A DNA stretch of 64,000 nt from RGIG4079 sp045596365 (GTDB lineage Bacteria; Bacteroidota; Bacteroidia; Bacteroidales; Muribaculaceae), in contig JAZOCE010000012.1 of the NCBI GenBank assembly GCA_045596365.1, positions 1-64,000 on the forward strand, in the 5' to 3' direction. The position numbers and the translations under genes are program-made. Of the stretch, positions 45,489 to 53,965 are shown one piece after another. Position 1 is the first letter of the stretch. Each line of letters starts with the position of its first letter. The notes under the pieces were generated by a model. It searched no databases and was not told where the DNA came from. It worked only from the letters and a program-made list of their open reading frames with translations.

Positions 45489-46214
45489 TTATTGTGATTG
45501 CTTTTGAATTGAGTCTATCCAAAGTTCCCAATCCTTGCGAGAGCCATTAAATGTGTTGAGATCAGTGTCCTCTGAAATGCCATCAATAGAGCCTTTGTGA
45601 CTATGTTGCCAAAAGAGCCATTTCTCGTCAATGGGAGGGTTTGTGAAGGAGCATATCCACAGCGGATATTCGTCAAATCTCCCTTTTATAAAACGAGTGA
45701 ATCCTTTTTTATTGGTGTAAAGCATGAGAGGCTGATTGTTTTCTTGCAGTGTGTTGATTAGAATAGATAGTTGTGAGATGATTGTTTCTGTTGGGATGTT
45801 CTTGTTATTGGTAAATTCTTCAATATCAATAACAAACGGCAGGTCAAAAGACTTCCCTTTTATGCTGTTGAGAATGTTTAATGCTTGTAGCTTGCCATCA
45901 ATATTAAATCTAAAAAAGTGATATGCCCCAACTTTTAATCCGGCTTTTCGGGCATTGTTATAGTTATCATGAAAACGAGAGTCTTTAAAAGTAGCACCTT
46001 CAGTTGCTTTAATGAAAACAAAATCGATGCCTGATTGGGCAATTTTGATGAAGTCGATATCTCCATTGTGGGCTGAAACATCAATTCCGGATATGGGATA
46101 TTGCTGTAAATCAATATCAATGTGGCGTCTTTTTCCTAAGCAACACCAATATATCGCACCGATTGTTGTCAGCACAATTATTGAGAGTGATATTGTGAAT
46201 AATAGTCGTTTCAT
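45489..46214 (-). CDS. GH25 family lysozyme (muramidase)
   Basis: GH25 enzymes cleave the MurNAc-GlcNAc bond of peptidoglycan. The 241-residue protein has an N-terminal hydrophobic segment (about 5-26) that acts as signal or membrane anchor. The catalytic barrel follows: GIDVSAHNGDIDF (D45), FVFIKATEGATF, GAYHFFRF and the acidic centre FVIDIEEF (D130, E132). The WICSFT and WLFWQHSHKG strands near the end are typical. It may remodel cell wall for envelope assembly, which would suit its place upstream of T9SS genes, but that link is positional only. Confidence 0.93.
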   Translation of the reverse strand: MKRLLFTISLSIIVLTTIGAIYWCCLGKRRHIDIDLQQYPISGIDVSAHNGDIDFIKIAQSGIDFVFIKATEGATFKDSRFHDNYNNARKAGLKVGAYHFFRFNIDGKLQALNILNSIKGKSFDLPFVIDIEEFTNNKNIPTETIISQLSILINTLQENNQPLMLYTNKKGFTRFIKGRFDEYPLWICSFTNPPIDEKWLFWQHSHKGSIDGISEDTDLNTFNGSRKDWELWIDSIQKQSQ

Positions 46215-46230
46215 TTTAATGGTGGGATTG

Positions 46231-46238
46231 CAAAGGTA
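46231..46238 (-). promoter_or_regulatory. -7 box (TACCTTTG) of the GH25 gene
   Basis: Minus-strand TACCTTTG, 17 bases before the ATG at 46214. No -33 TTG at the right distance. Divergent from the promoter at 46260-46290. Confidence 0.5.
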
Positions 46239-46259
46239 ATCTATTTAATTGAATTGGTG

Positions 46260-46290
46260 TTGTTGTGCCGAGAAATTATTGCTAAATTTG
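46260..46290 (+). promoter_or_regulatory. Promoter of the cvpA-suf unit
   Basis: TTG at 46260-46262 and TAAATTTG at 46283-46290 are 20 bases apart. The CvpA gene starts at 46310, giving a very short leader. Confidence 0.65.
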
Positions 46291-46309
46291 CAGATTAAAA
46301 CAATAAAAA

Positions 46310-46813
46310 ATGAGCGTAATAGATATAATAATTCTAATTATTTTTGTTGGTGCCATTATATATGGATTATATAGAGGGGTTATAGCGCAATTAGGCTCGC
46401 TTGGCGGAATATTATTGGGTATTTTTGCATGCCGATTGTTTGGAGATTATGCAACTGAAGTAATGTCAAATATCCTGCCTGTAATGACATCAGATGCTGA
46501 AACAACAGCCTATGTAAATAGTATTATAGGTAATGTCCTGTTGTTTATTGTAGTATATGTTTTGGCAAGTCTCATTGCAAAACTCATGCGTAAGATTACA
46601 CATGCACTGTGTTTGGGGTTGATTGATCGTTTAATAGGTGCTGTGTTTTGTATATTTAAATGGTTCTTTGTATTTAGCATTGTGCTGAATTTATGGCAAG
46701 TGCTTTCTCCGGAAACAAATGTTGTAAGAATGTCAACATTGGCTGATGGTATAGCAATTCAAACTATAATAGATTTAGCACCAACATTGTTTGGCTCAAT
46801 ATCACAATTGTAA
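46310..46813 (+). CDS. CvpA family inner membrane protein
   Basis: A 167-residue protein with four hydrophobic segments (about 2-22, 25-48, 65-90, 105-128) and the CvpA-family opening DIIILIIFVGAIIYGLYRGV. CvpA proteins have been linked to colicin V production and to envelope stress or bile resistance in enterobacteria; the role in Bacteroidota is not established. It is the first gene downstream of a good promoter and precedes sufB by 65 bases, so it may lead the suf transcript. Confidence 0.88.
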   Translation: MSVIDIIILIIFVGAIIYGLYRGVIAQLGSLGGILLGIFACRLFGDYATEVMSNILPVMTSDAETTAYVNSIIGNVLLFIVVYVLASLIAKLMRKITHALCLGLIDRLIGAVFCIFKWFFVFSIVLNLWQVLSPETNVVRMSTLADGIAIQTIIDLAPTLFGSISQL

Positions 46814-46878
46814 TGTTGTAACAACAAAAGAATAATGAGATTGTTAAATATCAAGAGAGATATTAATTAGAAAGAATA

Positions 46879-48324
46879 ATGACAGAAAACTCAAATATAA
46901 TCAATGATGTTACCTCTGGTGAGTATAAGTATGGATTTGTAACAGACATTGATACAGAAATTATCCCTAATGGAATAAATGAGGATGTTGTGCGTCTGAT
47001 TTCCCAAAAGAAAGGTGAGCCTGAATGGTTGCTTGAATTCCGTTTGAAGGCCTATCGCTATTGGACCACCCTTGAGATGCCTACATGGGCGCATCTTGAC
47101 ATCCCTCCTATAGATTACCAAGCAATAAGTTATTATGCCGCTCCTCGCAAGAAGGAAGGACCTAAAAGTCTTGATGAGGTAGATCCCGAATTGTTAGACA
47201 CCTTTAACAAACTTGGAATTTCTCTTGAAGAACAAAAGTTGCTGTCGGGAATGGCTGTTGATGCTGTAATGGACTCTGTGTCAGTGAAAACTACTCACAA
47301 AGAAAAATTAGCCGAACTTGGTATTATATTCTGTTCATTCTCTGAAGCAGTAAAAGATTATCCCGATTTGGTAAAACGTTACCTCGGTTCAGTGGTTTCT
47401 TATCGCGACAATTTCTTTGCGGCATTAAATTCGGCTGTGTTCTCCGACGGGTCATTTGTATATATCCCTAAAGGAGTGCGTTGCCCAATGGAACTTTCTA
47501 CATATTTCCGTATTAATGCATCGGGTACAGGACAATTTGAACGCACGTTGATTGTAGCCGATGATGATGCCTATGTGAGTTACCTTGAAGGGTGTACAGC
47601 TCCCATGCGTGATGAAAACCAACTGCATGCTGCGATTGTAGAGATTGTTGTTGAGGATCGTGCCGAAGTTAAATACTCTACTGTCCAGAATTGGTATTCA
47701 GGAGATAAAGACGGAAAAGGTGGGGTATATAACTTTGTTACAAAACGTGGCTTGTGTCGCGGTGATTACTCAAAACTCTCATGGACACAAGTAGAGACTG
47801 GCTCGGCTATCACATGGAAATATCCAAGTTGTATTCTTGCCGGTGAAGGAGCGGTGGGAGAATTTTACTCTGTGGCAGTAACAAAAAATCATCAACAGGC
47901 CGATACCGGAACAAAGATGATACACACCGGTCGCAATACTCGTAGCACGATTGTATCAAAGGGTATTTCAGCAGGATATAGTCAGAATTCCTATCGAGGT
48001 CTTGTAAAGGTCGCTCCAAATGCCGATGGCTGTCGCAACTACACCCAATGCGATAGTTTGTTACTTAGTTCGCATTGTGGTGCACACACATTCCCTTACA
48101 TTGATGTCTTGAATGATACTGCAGTTGTTGAGCATGAAGCAACAACATCGAAGATTAACGAAGAACAAATATTCTATTGTAACCAGCGTGGTATTCCCAC
48201 TGAAGAGGCAATAGGATTGATTGTTAACGGATATGCTAAAGAAGTAATGAATAAACTGCCTATGGAGTTTGCAGTTGAGGCACAAAAACTGCTTCAAATC
48301 ACCCTTGAGGGCTCAGTAGGATAA
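46879..48324 (+). CDS. sufB: Fe-S cluster assembly scaffold SufB
   Basis: SufB, with SufC and SufD, forms the SufBC2D scaffold on which Fe-S clusters are built. The 481-residue length is standard. Family segments visible include KKGEPEWLLEFRLKAYRYW near residue 40, PKGVRCPMELSTYFRIN, YLEGCTAPMRDENQLHAA, NWYSGDKDGKGG and the C-terminal RGIPTEEAIGLIVNGYAKE with several conserved Cys. It is first in the sufBCDS order, followed by sufC after 20 bases. Confidence 0.97.
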   Translation: MTENSNIINDVTSGEYKYGFVTDIDTEIIPNGINEDVVRLISQKKGEPEWLLEFRLKAYRYWTTLEMPTWAHLDIPPIDYQAISYYAAPRKKEGPKSLDEVDPELLDTFNKLGISLEEQKLLSGMAVDAVMDSVSVKTTHKEKLAELGIIFCSFSEAVKDYPDLVKRYLGSVVSYRDNFFAALNSAVFSDGSFVYIPKGVRCPMELSTYFRINASGTGQFERTLIVADDDAYVSYLEGCTAPMRDENQLHAAIVEIVVEDRAEVKYSTVQNWYSGDKDGKGGVYNFVTKRGLCRGDYSKLSWTQVETGSAITWKYPSCILAGEGAVGEFYSVAVTKNHQQADTGTKMIHTGRNTRSTIVSKGISAGYSQNSYRGLVKVAPNADGCRNYTQCDSLLLSSHCGAHTFPYIDVLNDTAVVEHEATTSKINEEQIFYCNQRGIPTEEAIGLIVNGYAKEVMNKLPMEFAVEAQKLLQITLEGSVG

Positions 48325-48344
48325 CATATAGAAAAATAAAGACT

Positions 48345-49112
48345 ATGGACAATATATTATTAGAGGTAAAAAACCTTCATGCCGGAATAGAAGGCAAAGA
48401 GATTTTGAAAGGGATTAATCTTACAATACGTCCAGGAGAGGTACATGCAATCATGGGACCCAATGGCTCGGGAAAGAGTACTCTTTCATCAGTATTGGCA
48501 GGACACCCTTCGTTTACAGTAACTGAAGGTGAAGTGGATTTTCATGGTAAGAATCTGTTGGAACTATCTCCGGAAGATCGTTCACATGAAGGCTTATTTC
48601 TCTCATTCCAATATCCGGTAGAGATTCCCGGTGTGTCAATGGTTAATTTCATGCGTGCGGCAATAAATGAGAAACGCAAATATTTCAATGAACCTGCATT
48701 GTCGGCAAGTGATTTCTTGAAATTGATGCGTCAAAAGCGTGCCATTGTAGAGTTGGATAATAAATTGGCATCTCGCTCGGTAAACGAAGGCTTTTCAGGT
48801 GGCGAGAAGAAACGTAACGAGATATTCCAAATGGCAGTTCTTGAACCACGCTTGTCTATCCTTGACGAGACTGATAGCGGTCTTGATATTGATGCATTGC
48901 GCATTGTAGCCGGTGGGGTAAACAAATTAAAAACTGAAGATAACGCAACAATCGTTATTACTCACTATCAACGATTGCTTGATTACATTAAACCTGATTT
49001 TGTTCATGTGCTTTATAAAGGTCGCATTGTGCGCACAGGTGGTCCTGAACTTGCACTTGAACTTGAAGAAAAGGGTTATGACTGGATTAAGCAAGAAATA
49101 GATAATCAATAA
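48345..49112 (+). CDS. sufC: Fe-S cluster assembly ATPase SufC
   Basis: The ABC-type ATPase that drives conformational change of the SufBD scaffold. In 255 residues it has Walker A GPNGSGKST (38-46), the SufC-type Q-loop FLSFQYPVEIPGVS, the signature FSGGEKKRNEI, and Walker B LSILDETDSGLDIDAL. It is cytoplasmic with no transmembrane part. It starts 20 bases after sufB; sufD begins 4 bases after its stop. Confidence 0.98.
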   Translation: MDNILLEVKNLHAGIEGKEILKGINLTIRPGEVHAIMGPNGSGKSTLSSVLAGHPSFTVTEGEVDFHGKNLLELSPEDRSHEGLFLSFQYPVEIPGVSMVNFMRAAINEKRKYFNEPALSASDFLKLMRQKRAIVELDNKLASRSVNEGFSGGEKKRNEIFQMAVLEPRLSILDETDSGLDIDALRIVAGGVNKLKTEDNATIVITHYQRLLDYIKPDFVHVLYKGRIVRTGGPELALELEEKGYDWIKQEIDNQ

Positions 49113-49116
49113 GGAT

Positions 49117-50475
49117 ATGGGTTCAATTGATCAATATCTCGATTTATATAAAGAAAATCGCGATGCGATAAATGCTCATTCTGCCGATGTGCTGAATAGC
49201 TTTCGCGAAGTAGCGTTTAACGCAATTGGCGACAACCAATTACCTAAACGTGGAGCGGAAAGCTATGAAAAGACATCTATAGATGAGATGTTTGCTCATG
49301 ACTATGGGGTAAATATAAATCGCATGGATATCCCGGTAAATGTTGCGGCATCGTTTAAATGCGATGTGCCAAACATGAGTACTTGGATGTCATTTATAGT
49401 AAATGATATGTTCCATGCTTCACCTTCTTCAAGAAACAAAATGCCAGAAGGGGTAATTGTTGATTCTCTTGCTCGCGTAGCAAGTGAATACCCCGAGTTG
49501 GTCGCAAAATATTATGGAACAGTAGCTCCTCTTGAAGACTCCGGAGTGGCGTTGAACACATTGCTTGTGCAAGATGGTGTTATGATTTATATTCCACGAG
49601 GAGTTAAACTTGAAAAATCATTGCAACTTGTCAACATCTTTAGTTCTCCCATTGATTTGATGGCGGTACGTCGTTTGTTGGTTGTATTGGAAGATGATGC
49701 CGAAGCACAATTGCTTGTGTGTGATCACACTCAAGATAGCGAGCATAAATATCTCTCATCGCAAGTGATAGAAATCATAATGGGTGAGCGTTCTCGTTTT
49801 GAAATTTATGATATGGAAGAATCGTCGGCTACAACATCTCGATATTCCCGATTGTTTGCTCGTCAGGCTGCAGGATCTAACTTGTTGATTAATGGCACGA
49901 CATTGATGTGTGGCACTACCCGCAACGGTTACGATATAGATATCGTGGGTGATGGCTGTGAAACATTGCTCGCCGGAATGGCAATTGGAACAGATCACCA
50001 ACACGTTGACAACTGCTCTAATATAAACCACAAAGCATCTCGTTGCCATAGCTCGCAATTGTTTAAATATGTGCTTGACAATGAGTCGACAGGAGCATTT
50101 GAAGGTAGTATTTTGGTTGCGCCAAATGCAACATATACCGAGGCTTATCAATCTAATCGTAATCTACTTGCGTCAACATCGGCCAAGATGCACGCAAAAC
50201 CTCAACTTGTAATATATAATGATGAGGTAAAATGTAGCCATGGTGCAACAACCGGGCAATTGGATGCTACGGCATTATTCTATATGCGCTCTCGCGGTAT
50301 TTCTGAAAAAGAAGCACGATTGATGTTGATGCAGGCGTTTATGGTTGATGTTATTGATACTGTGCGCATGGAAGGCTTGCGAGATCGTTTACGTCATTTG
50401 GTTGAAAAACGTTTCTATGGACAGCAAATGCTATGCGGAGAGTGTAGTGTTTCATGTCATGAACATAAATCATGA
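49117..50475 (+). CDS. sufD: Fe-S cluster assembly protein SufD
   Basis: SufD is the SufB paralogue that completes the SufBC2D complex and supports iron acquisition. The 452-residue protein has the N-terminal helical part, IPRGVKLEKSLQLVNIF in the beta-helix core, HVDNCSNINHKASRCHSSQLF, and the C-terminal GATTGQLDATALFYMRSRG followed by EARLMLMQAF. It ends in a Cys/His-rich tail. It lies 6 bases before sufS. Confidence 0.96.
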   Translation: MGSIDQYLDLYKENRDAINAHSADVLNSFREVAFNAIGDNQLPKRGAESYEKTSIDEMFAHDYGVNINRMDIPVNVAASFKCDVPNMSTWMSFIVNDMFHASPSSRNKMPEGVIVDSLARVASEYPELVAKYYGTVAPLEDSGVALNTLLVQDGVMIYIPRGVKLEKSLQLVNIFSSPIDLMAVRRLLVVLEDDAEAQLLVCDHTQDSEHKYLSSQVIEIIMGERSRFEIYDMEESSATTSRYSRLFARQAAGSNLLINGTTLMCGTTRNGYDIDIVGDGCETLLAGMAIGTDHQHVDNCSNINHKASRCHSSQLFKYVLDNESTGAFEGSILVAPNATYTEAYQSNRNLLASTSAKMHAKPQLVIYNDEVKCSHGATTGQLDATALFYMRSRGISEKEARLMLMQAFMVDVIDTVRMEGLRDRLRHLVEKRFYGQQMLCGECSVSCHEHKS

Positions 50476-50481
50476 TAGAAT

Positions 50482-51702
50482 ATGGAATTGTATGATGTAA
50501 ATGCTCTTAGGGGCGACTTCCCTATATTAAATCGTAAGGTATATGGGCATCCGCTTGTGTATCTTGATAATACTGCAACCACACAAACACCTCGTTGTGT
50601 AGTTGATGCGATAGAAAATGTCTATTATAACACAAAAGCCAATGTGCATCGTGGTGTGCACACACTTTCTCAAGAAGCTACAGATTTGCAAGAGGCAACT
50701 CGCGAGCGTGTGAGAGAGTTTATTAATGCTAAATCTACAGAAGAGATTGTCTTTACCCGTGGGACTACCGAGGCTATAAACCTTGTCGCTTCATCCTATG
50801 GGGATCTTTTAGAAAATGGCGATGAGATAATCTTAACTGTGATGGAGCATCATGCCAATATTGTCCCATGGCAACTATTGGGGCGTCGCAAACGCATTAT
50901 TTTGCGTGTGGTCCCCATAAATGAAAAGGGGGAATTGGACATAGTAGCATATCGCTCGTTGTTTAACGATCGCACAAAGCTCGTTGCCGTATGCCATGTT
51001 TCAAATGTTTTAGGTACGGTAAATCCTATAAAAGAGATGATTGTTGAGGCTCATAACAATGGTGTCCCTGTCCTTGTTGATGGAGCGCAAGCGATTTCTC
51101 ACATGAAAGTGGATGTGCAGAATCTTAATGCCGACTTTTATGTCTTCTCATCTCACAAAATGTATGGACCATCGGGAGTTGGTGTCTTATATGGCAAGAA
51201 ATATCTTCTTGAAATGATGCCCCCATATCAAGGTGGAGGTGAAATGATAGGTCAAGTGAGCTTTGAACACACTACATTTGCCTCCCTCCCTTTTAAATTT
51301 GAGGCAGGAACACCTGACTTTGTTGATATTGCAGCCTTTCACACAGCAATTGATTATATGACATCAATAGGGGTAGAACGTATTGCTGCACATGAACATG
51401 AACTACTTCAGTACACCACCGAAAAGATGATGGAAATACCTGGTATGCGCATTTTCGGGATCTCATCTGACAAGTGTGCGGTAATATCATTTCTCATAGG
51501 CAATGAACACCATTACGACATAGGTATGTTGCTTGATAAATTAGGTGTGGCTGTGCGCACAGGGCATCATTGTGCCCAACCGCTAATGTCGGCATTAGGT
51601 ATTGAAGGAACAGTCAGAGCGTCATTTGCTATGTATAATACAAAAGCGGAAGCCGATGCATTTATAGCCGCCCTCCGCCGTGTATCATCGATGTTGGGTT
51701 AA
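50482..51702 (+). CDS. sufS: Cysteine desulfurase SufS
   Basis: A PLP enzyme that takes sulfur from cysteine for Fe-S assembly. At 406 residues it is a group II desulfurase. The PLP lysine is K226 in FVFSSHKMYGPSGVG, and the persulfide-forming cysteine is C364 in RTGHHCAQPL, with the short loop typical of SufS. HH123-124 in MEHHANIVPW stack on PLP. No SufE or SufU activator gene is adjacent. The gene converges on the DUF4919 gene with only 3 bases between stops and no visible terminator. Confidence 0.97.
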   Translation: MELYDVNALRGDFPILNRKVYGHPLVYLDNTATTQTPRCVVDAIENVYYNTKANVHRGVHTLSQEATDLQEATRERVREFINAKSTEEIVFTRGTTEAINLVASSYGDLLENGDEIILTVMEHHANIVPWQLLGRRKRIILRVVPINEKGELDIVAYRSLFNDRTKLVAVCHVSNVLGTVNPIKEMIVEAHNNGVPVLVDGAQAISHMKVDVQNLNADFYVFSSHKMYGPSGVGVLYGKKYLLEMMPPYQGGGEMIGQVSFEHTTFASLPFKFEAGTPDFVDIAAFHTAIDYMTSIGVERIAAHEHELLQYTTEKMMEIPGMRIFGISSDKCAVISFLIGNEHHYDIGMLLDKLGVAVRTGHHCAQPLMSALGIEGTVRASFAMYNTKAEADAFIAALRRVSSMLG

Positions 51703-51705
51703 GAT

Positions 51706-52425
51706 TTACTCTTCGTCGGGGTATTTTCGATAATATTCCTCAAGAATATTCTTTACATTGAAGTAAAAACCTGCGGGGTCTTTGTCCTTTTTCTTTTGAA
51801 TAGTTATATAGTCAAAATAGGGATTGACAAATTCCTGGGAGTCGGCGATATATCCAAGCGAATTGATGAGCGTGTACTCATTCTTTGGAATTACTACATA
51901 CCATGCATTTTCTTGGTCAAGACCTGTCCCTGATGAAACTATTGCTTCAAGAAGATGATTGAGGCGATATTGCCAAATGTTGGCAAGGTGAATCTTTTTC
52001 TTTTCTCTCAAAGCATAGATGAGGAAATTCATTTGTTGCAAATCAAATGGATTATCCTTTAATGACAATTCAGCATATTTTATGATTGTATCACATTCGG
52101 CTCGGCTATGCTTTGTTTTGTAATAAAGGCTCTCAATCTTGTCAGAGAACTCTGAACGGCGATAGGGATTATAGTCCTCTTGAAAAATGTAGCCATAATA
52201 TAGATGGCGATACTCGTCGTGTTGCATGAGAGTATCGTTTCGTTCATATTTTTGTAGCAGTTTAGGATAGAAATATTTAGATTTGGGATTATTTACCTCT
52301 TCTTCTATCTTTTTCATGTCGGGAGTCTCCACCTTTATTTTCTTTTCTTTAGGAGCGGCCGATGCTGATAAAGCAAAGCAAGAGAATAACAAAATCATAT
52401 ATATATGTATATAGCGCATAGTCAA
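51706..52425 (-). CDS. DUF4919 family exported protein
   Basis: A 239-residue Bacteroidota protein of the DUF4919 family: signal peptide (ending SASA), then a mainly helical body with the motif YRHLYYGYIFQEDYNPYRRS near residues 75-95 and NAWYVVIPKNEYTLINSLG near 170-190. Function is unknown; the helical layout resembles a TPR-like fold. Two ATGs lie two codons apart at the start. A -7 box (TAAATTTG) is found 31 bases upstream. Confidence 0.8.
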   Translation of the reverse strand: MTMRYIHIYMILLFSCFALSASAAPKEKKIKVETPDMKKIEEEVNNPKSKYFYPKLLQKYERNDTLMQHDEYRHLYYGYIFQEDYNPYRRSEFSDKIESLYYKTKHSRAECDTIIKYAELSLKDNPFDLQQMNFLIYALREKKKIHLANIWQYRLNHLLEAIVSSGTGLDQENAWYVVIPKNEYTLINSLGYIADSQEFVNPYFDYITIQKKKDKDPAGFYFNVKNILEEYYRKYPDEE

Positions 52426-52455
52426 TGAATTTCAGATTATAGTTTGCAATTTTAC

Positions 52456-52463
52456 AAATTTAG
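52456..52463 (-). promoter_or_regulatory. -7 box (TAAATTTG) of the DUF4919 gene
   Basis: Minus-strand match to TAnnTTTG, 31 bases before the start codon. The best -33 candidate (GTTT) is imperfect. Confidence 0.4.
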
Positions 52464-52527
52464 TGAAATTATTTTGTAGAAACTGCCCTCTTCAATAATT
52501 TAAATAAGCATTAACAGACTTTGATTA

Positions 52528-53277
52528 TTATAGGATAGCGGAGACTTCTTTGAAAGCGTAGGTGCGTGAGCGGTCTTTGTCGTCTTTGAGAGTGAGCAAT
52601 CCAGAGGGTGCAACATCAATAATGCGTGCGTTAAAACGCTCGTTGGTTGTTGTGTCTTGGTAAAGATAATATCCATCATTGCGCCATAATAGTTTAATAT
52701 AGGAGTTGTGCAATTCCGGTAATAAATCAGTATTGTTGTATTTATCCATGAGCAGTAGAATTTCACAACAGATATCGTCAAGCAGTGAGTCTAATTCTGT
52801 TTCTTTGCCAATGAGGTTGTATAGCGAAATGGGGTTTGGAGCATCGGATAGAAATTTTTGTTGGTTAACATTAATCCCTATACCTGCAATGGAGTAATTT
52901 ATTGAACTGCCCATTAATGAGTTTTCAATCAATATCCCACATATTTTCATATCATCGACATAAATATCGTTGGGCCATTTAATCACGACTTTATTGTGCG
53001 GAATGTGTTTTTGCAATGTTGTTGTTATTGCAATGGAAACAATTTCAGAAATTGCAAATTGTTGTCGCGCATCTATCGTTCCCGGACGCAAAAATATTGA
53101 AAATGTAAGGTTTTTTCCAGGCTCGGCTTCCCACGAATTACCACGTTGACCTCTTCCTGCAGTCTGCTCGATGGTAGAGACAACAGTCCCATGCTCGCTG
53201 TCAGATGCAATCTCGGCAAGATAGGAGTTGGTGGATCGAGTTGATAAGAGTTTGATATATGTGGGCTTGGTTTTCAT
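52528..53277 (-). CDS. birA: Biotin-[acetyl-CoA carboxylase] ligase
   Basis: Attaches biotin to carboxylase carrier domains through biotinyl-AMP. The 249-residue protein is the short form without the N-terminal DNA-binding domain, so it should not act as a repressor. The biotin/ATP loop GRGQRGNSW is at residues 41-49, followed by NLTFSIFLRP and KWPNDIYVDDMKICGILIE, and GIGINVN later. Its start overlaps the stop of the small membrane-protein gene (ATGA), so translation is coupled. Confidence 0.95.
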   Translation of the reverse strand: MKTKPTYIKLLSTRSTNSYLAEIASDSEHGTVVSTIEQTAGRGQRGNSWEAEPGKNLTFSIFLRPGTIDARQQFAISEIVSIAITTTLQKHIPHNKVVIKWPNDIYVDDMKICGILIENSLMGSSINYSIAGIGINVNQQKFLSDAPNPISLYNLIGKETELDSLLDDICCEILLLMDKYNNTDLLPELHNSYIKLLWRNDGYYLYQDTTTNERFNARIIDVAPSGLLTLKDDKDRSRTYAFKEVSAIL

Positions 53278-53498
53278 TCTTTTAAATTAGCAATCAAATA
53301 TGTTGCCATGAATAGAATTAAAATTCCTAACACTGAATAAATTATGCGTGAAACACGACGAGATAATCGACTTGTATATAATCGTGCATTGGAACTATTG
53401 AAAAACCAATCCCAATTGGCTATAGAAGCTAAAATGGATAGGAGTCCCACTATAGCTAATATTGCTGCAGTGATTATTGTACCTACTGTCAATGACAT
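53274..53498 (-). CDS. Small two-helix membrane protein, Imm17-like
   Basis: A 74-residue protein with hydrophobic segments at about 4-26 and 50-70. The pattern ILASIANWDWFFNSSNARL and later IIYSVLGILILFMA resembles the short family annotated immunity protein 17. It overlaps tsaE by one base upstream (TAATG) and birA by four bases downstream (ATGA), so it is translated as part of a housekeeping operon. No toxin gene is nearby. A true immunity role is therefore doubtful; the name reflects family resemblance only. Confidence 0.78.
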   Translation of the reverse strand: MSLTVGTIITAAILAIVGLLSILASIANWDWFFNSSNARLYTSRLSRRVSRIIYSVLGILILFMATYLIANLKE

Positions 53499-53932
53499 TA
53501 TTGCACTGAACGAGATATTATCAACTGACGAGTGTCGTCATCTTTGATCTTGATTTCAACTTTTACTGTGTCGTAGGGTAGAATATCCTCAATGCGTTCA
53601 GACCATTCAAGGAGACACAATGCTCCTGAATCAAAGTAATCTTCAATTCCTATGTCAAAGGCTTCTTCGAGATTTTCGATGCGGTATAAATCAAAGTGGT
53701 AAATCAATTCTGCTGTAGTGTCAGAGCGGTATTCATTTACGATAGAGAAAGAAGGAGAATTAGTGGTATCTTCTTCAACTCCAAGTACGCGGCAAAGAGC
53801 ATTGATAAATGTGGTTTTGCCGGCACCCATGTCGCCATAGAATGCAAATACGGTGTCGTCTCCCATGAGGTTGACAAATTCTTTTGCCGCAGCTTCGATA
53901 TTATTGAGTGAAGTAATATTTATTATATCCAT
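53498..53932 (-). CDS. tsaE: tRNA threonylcarbamoyladenosine biosynthesis ATPase TsaE
   Basis: TsaE is the P-loop ATPase of the TsaBDE complex that makes t6A37 in ANN-decoding tRNAs. The 144-residue size is normal. Walker A is GDMGAGKTT at residues 33-41; SPSFSIVNEYRS and HFDLYRIE follow, and LLEWSERI is the family's acidic/Trp motif. TsaB and TsaD are not in the window. It lies 33 bases after the HD-phosphodiesterase gene and overlaps the next small gene by 1 base. Confidence 0.96.
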   Translation of the reverse strand: MDIINITSLNNIEAAAKEFVNLMGDDTVFAFYGDMGAGKTTFINALCRVLGVEEDTTNSPSFSIVNEYRSDTTAELIYHFDLYRIENLEEAFDIGIEDYFDSGALCLLEWSERIEDILPYDTVKVEIKIKDDDTRQLIISRSVQ

Positions 53933-53965
53933 AATATATAAATTTTGTTTAAAACTGAGTTATTG

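Noticed and set aside
46814..46826. Palindrome TGTTGTAACAACA between the CvpA gene and sufB
   Set aside because: Short (6-bp arms), no promoter next to it and no Fe-S regulator gene nearby to link it to suf control.
53274..53498. Toxin-immunity module around the Imm17-like gene
   Set aside because: Neighbours are tsaE and birA; no toxin, secretion-tag or polymorphic repeat sequence is present.
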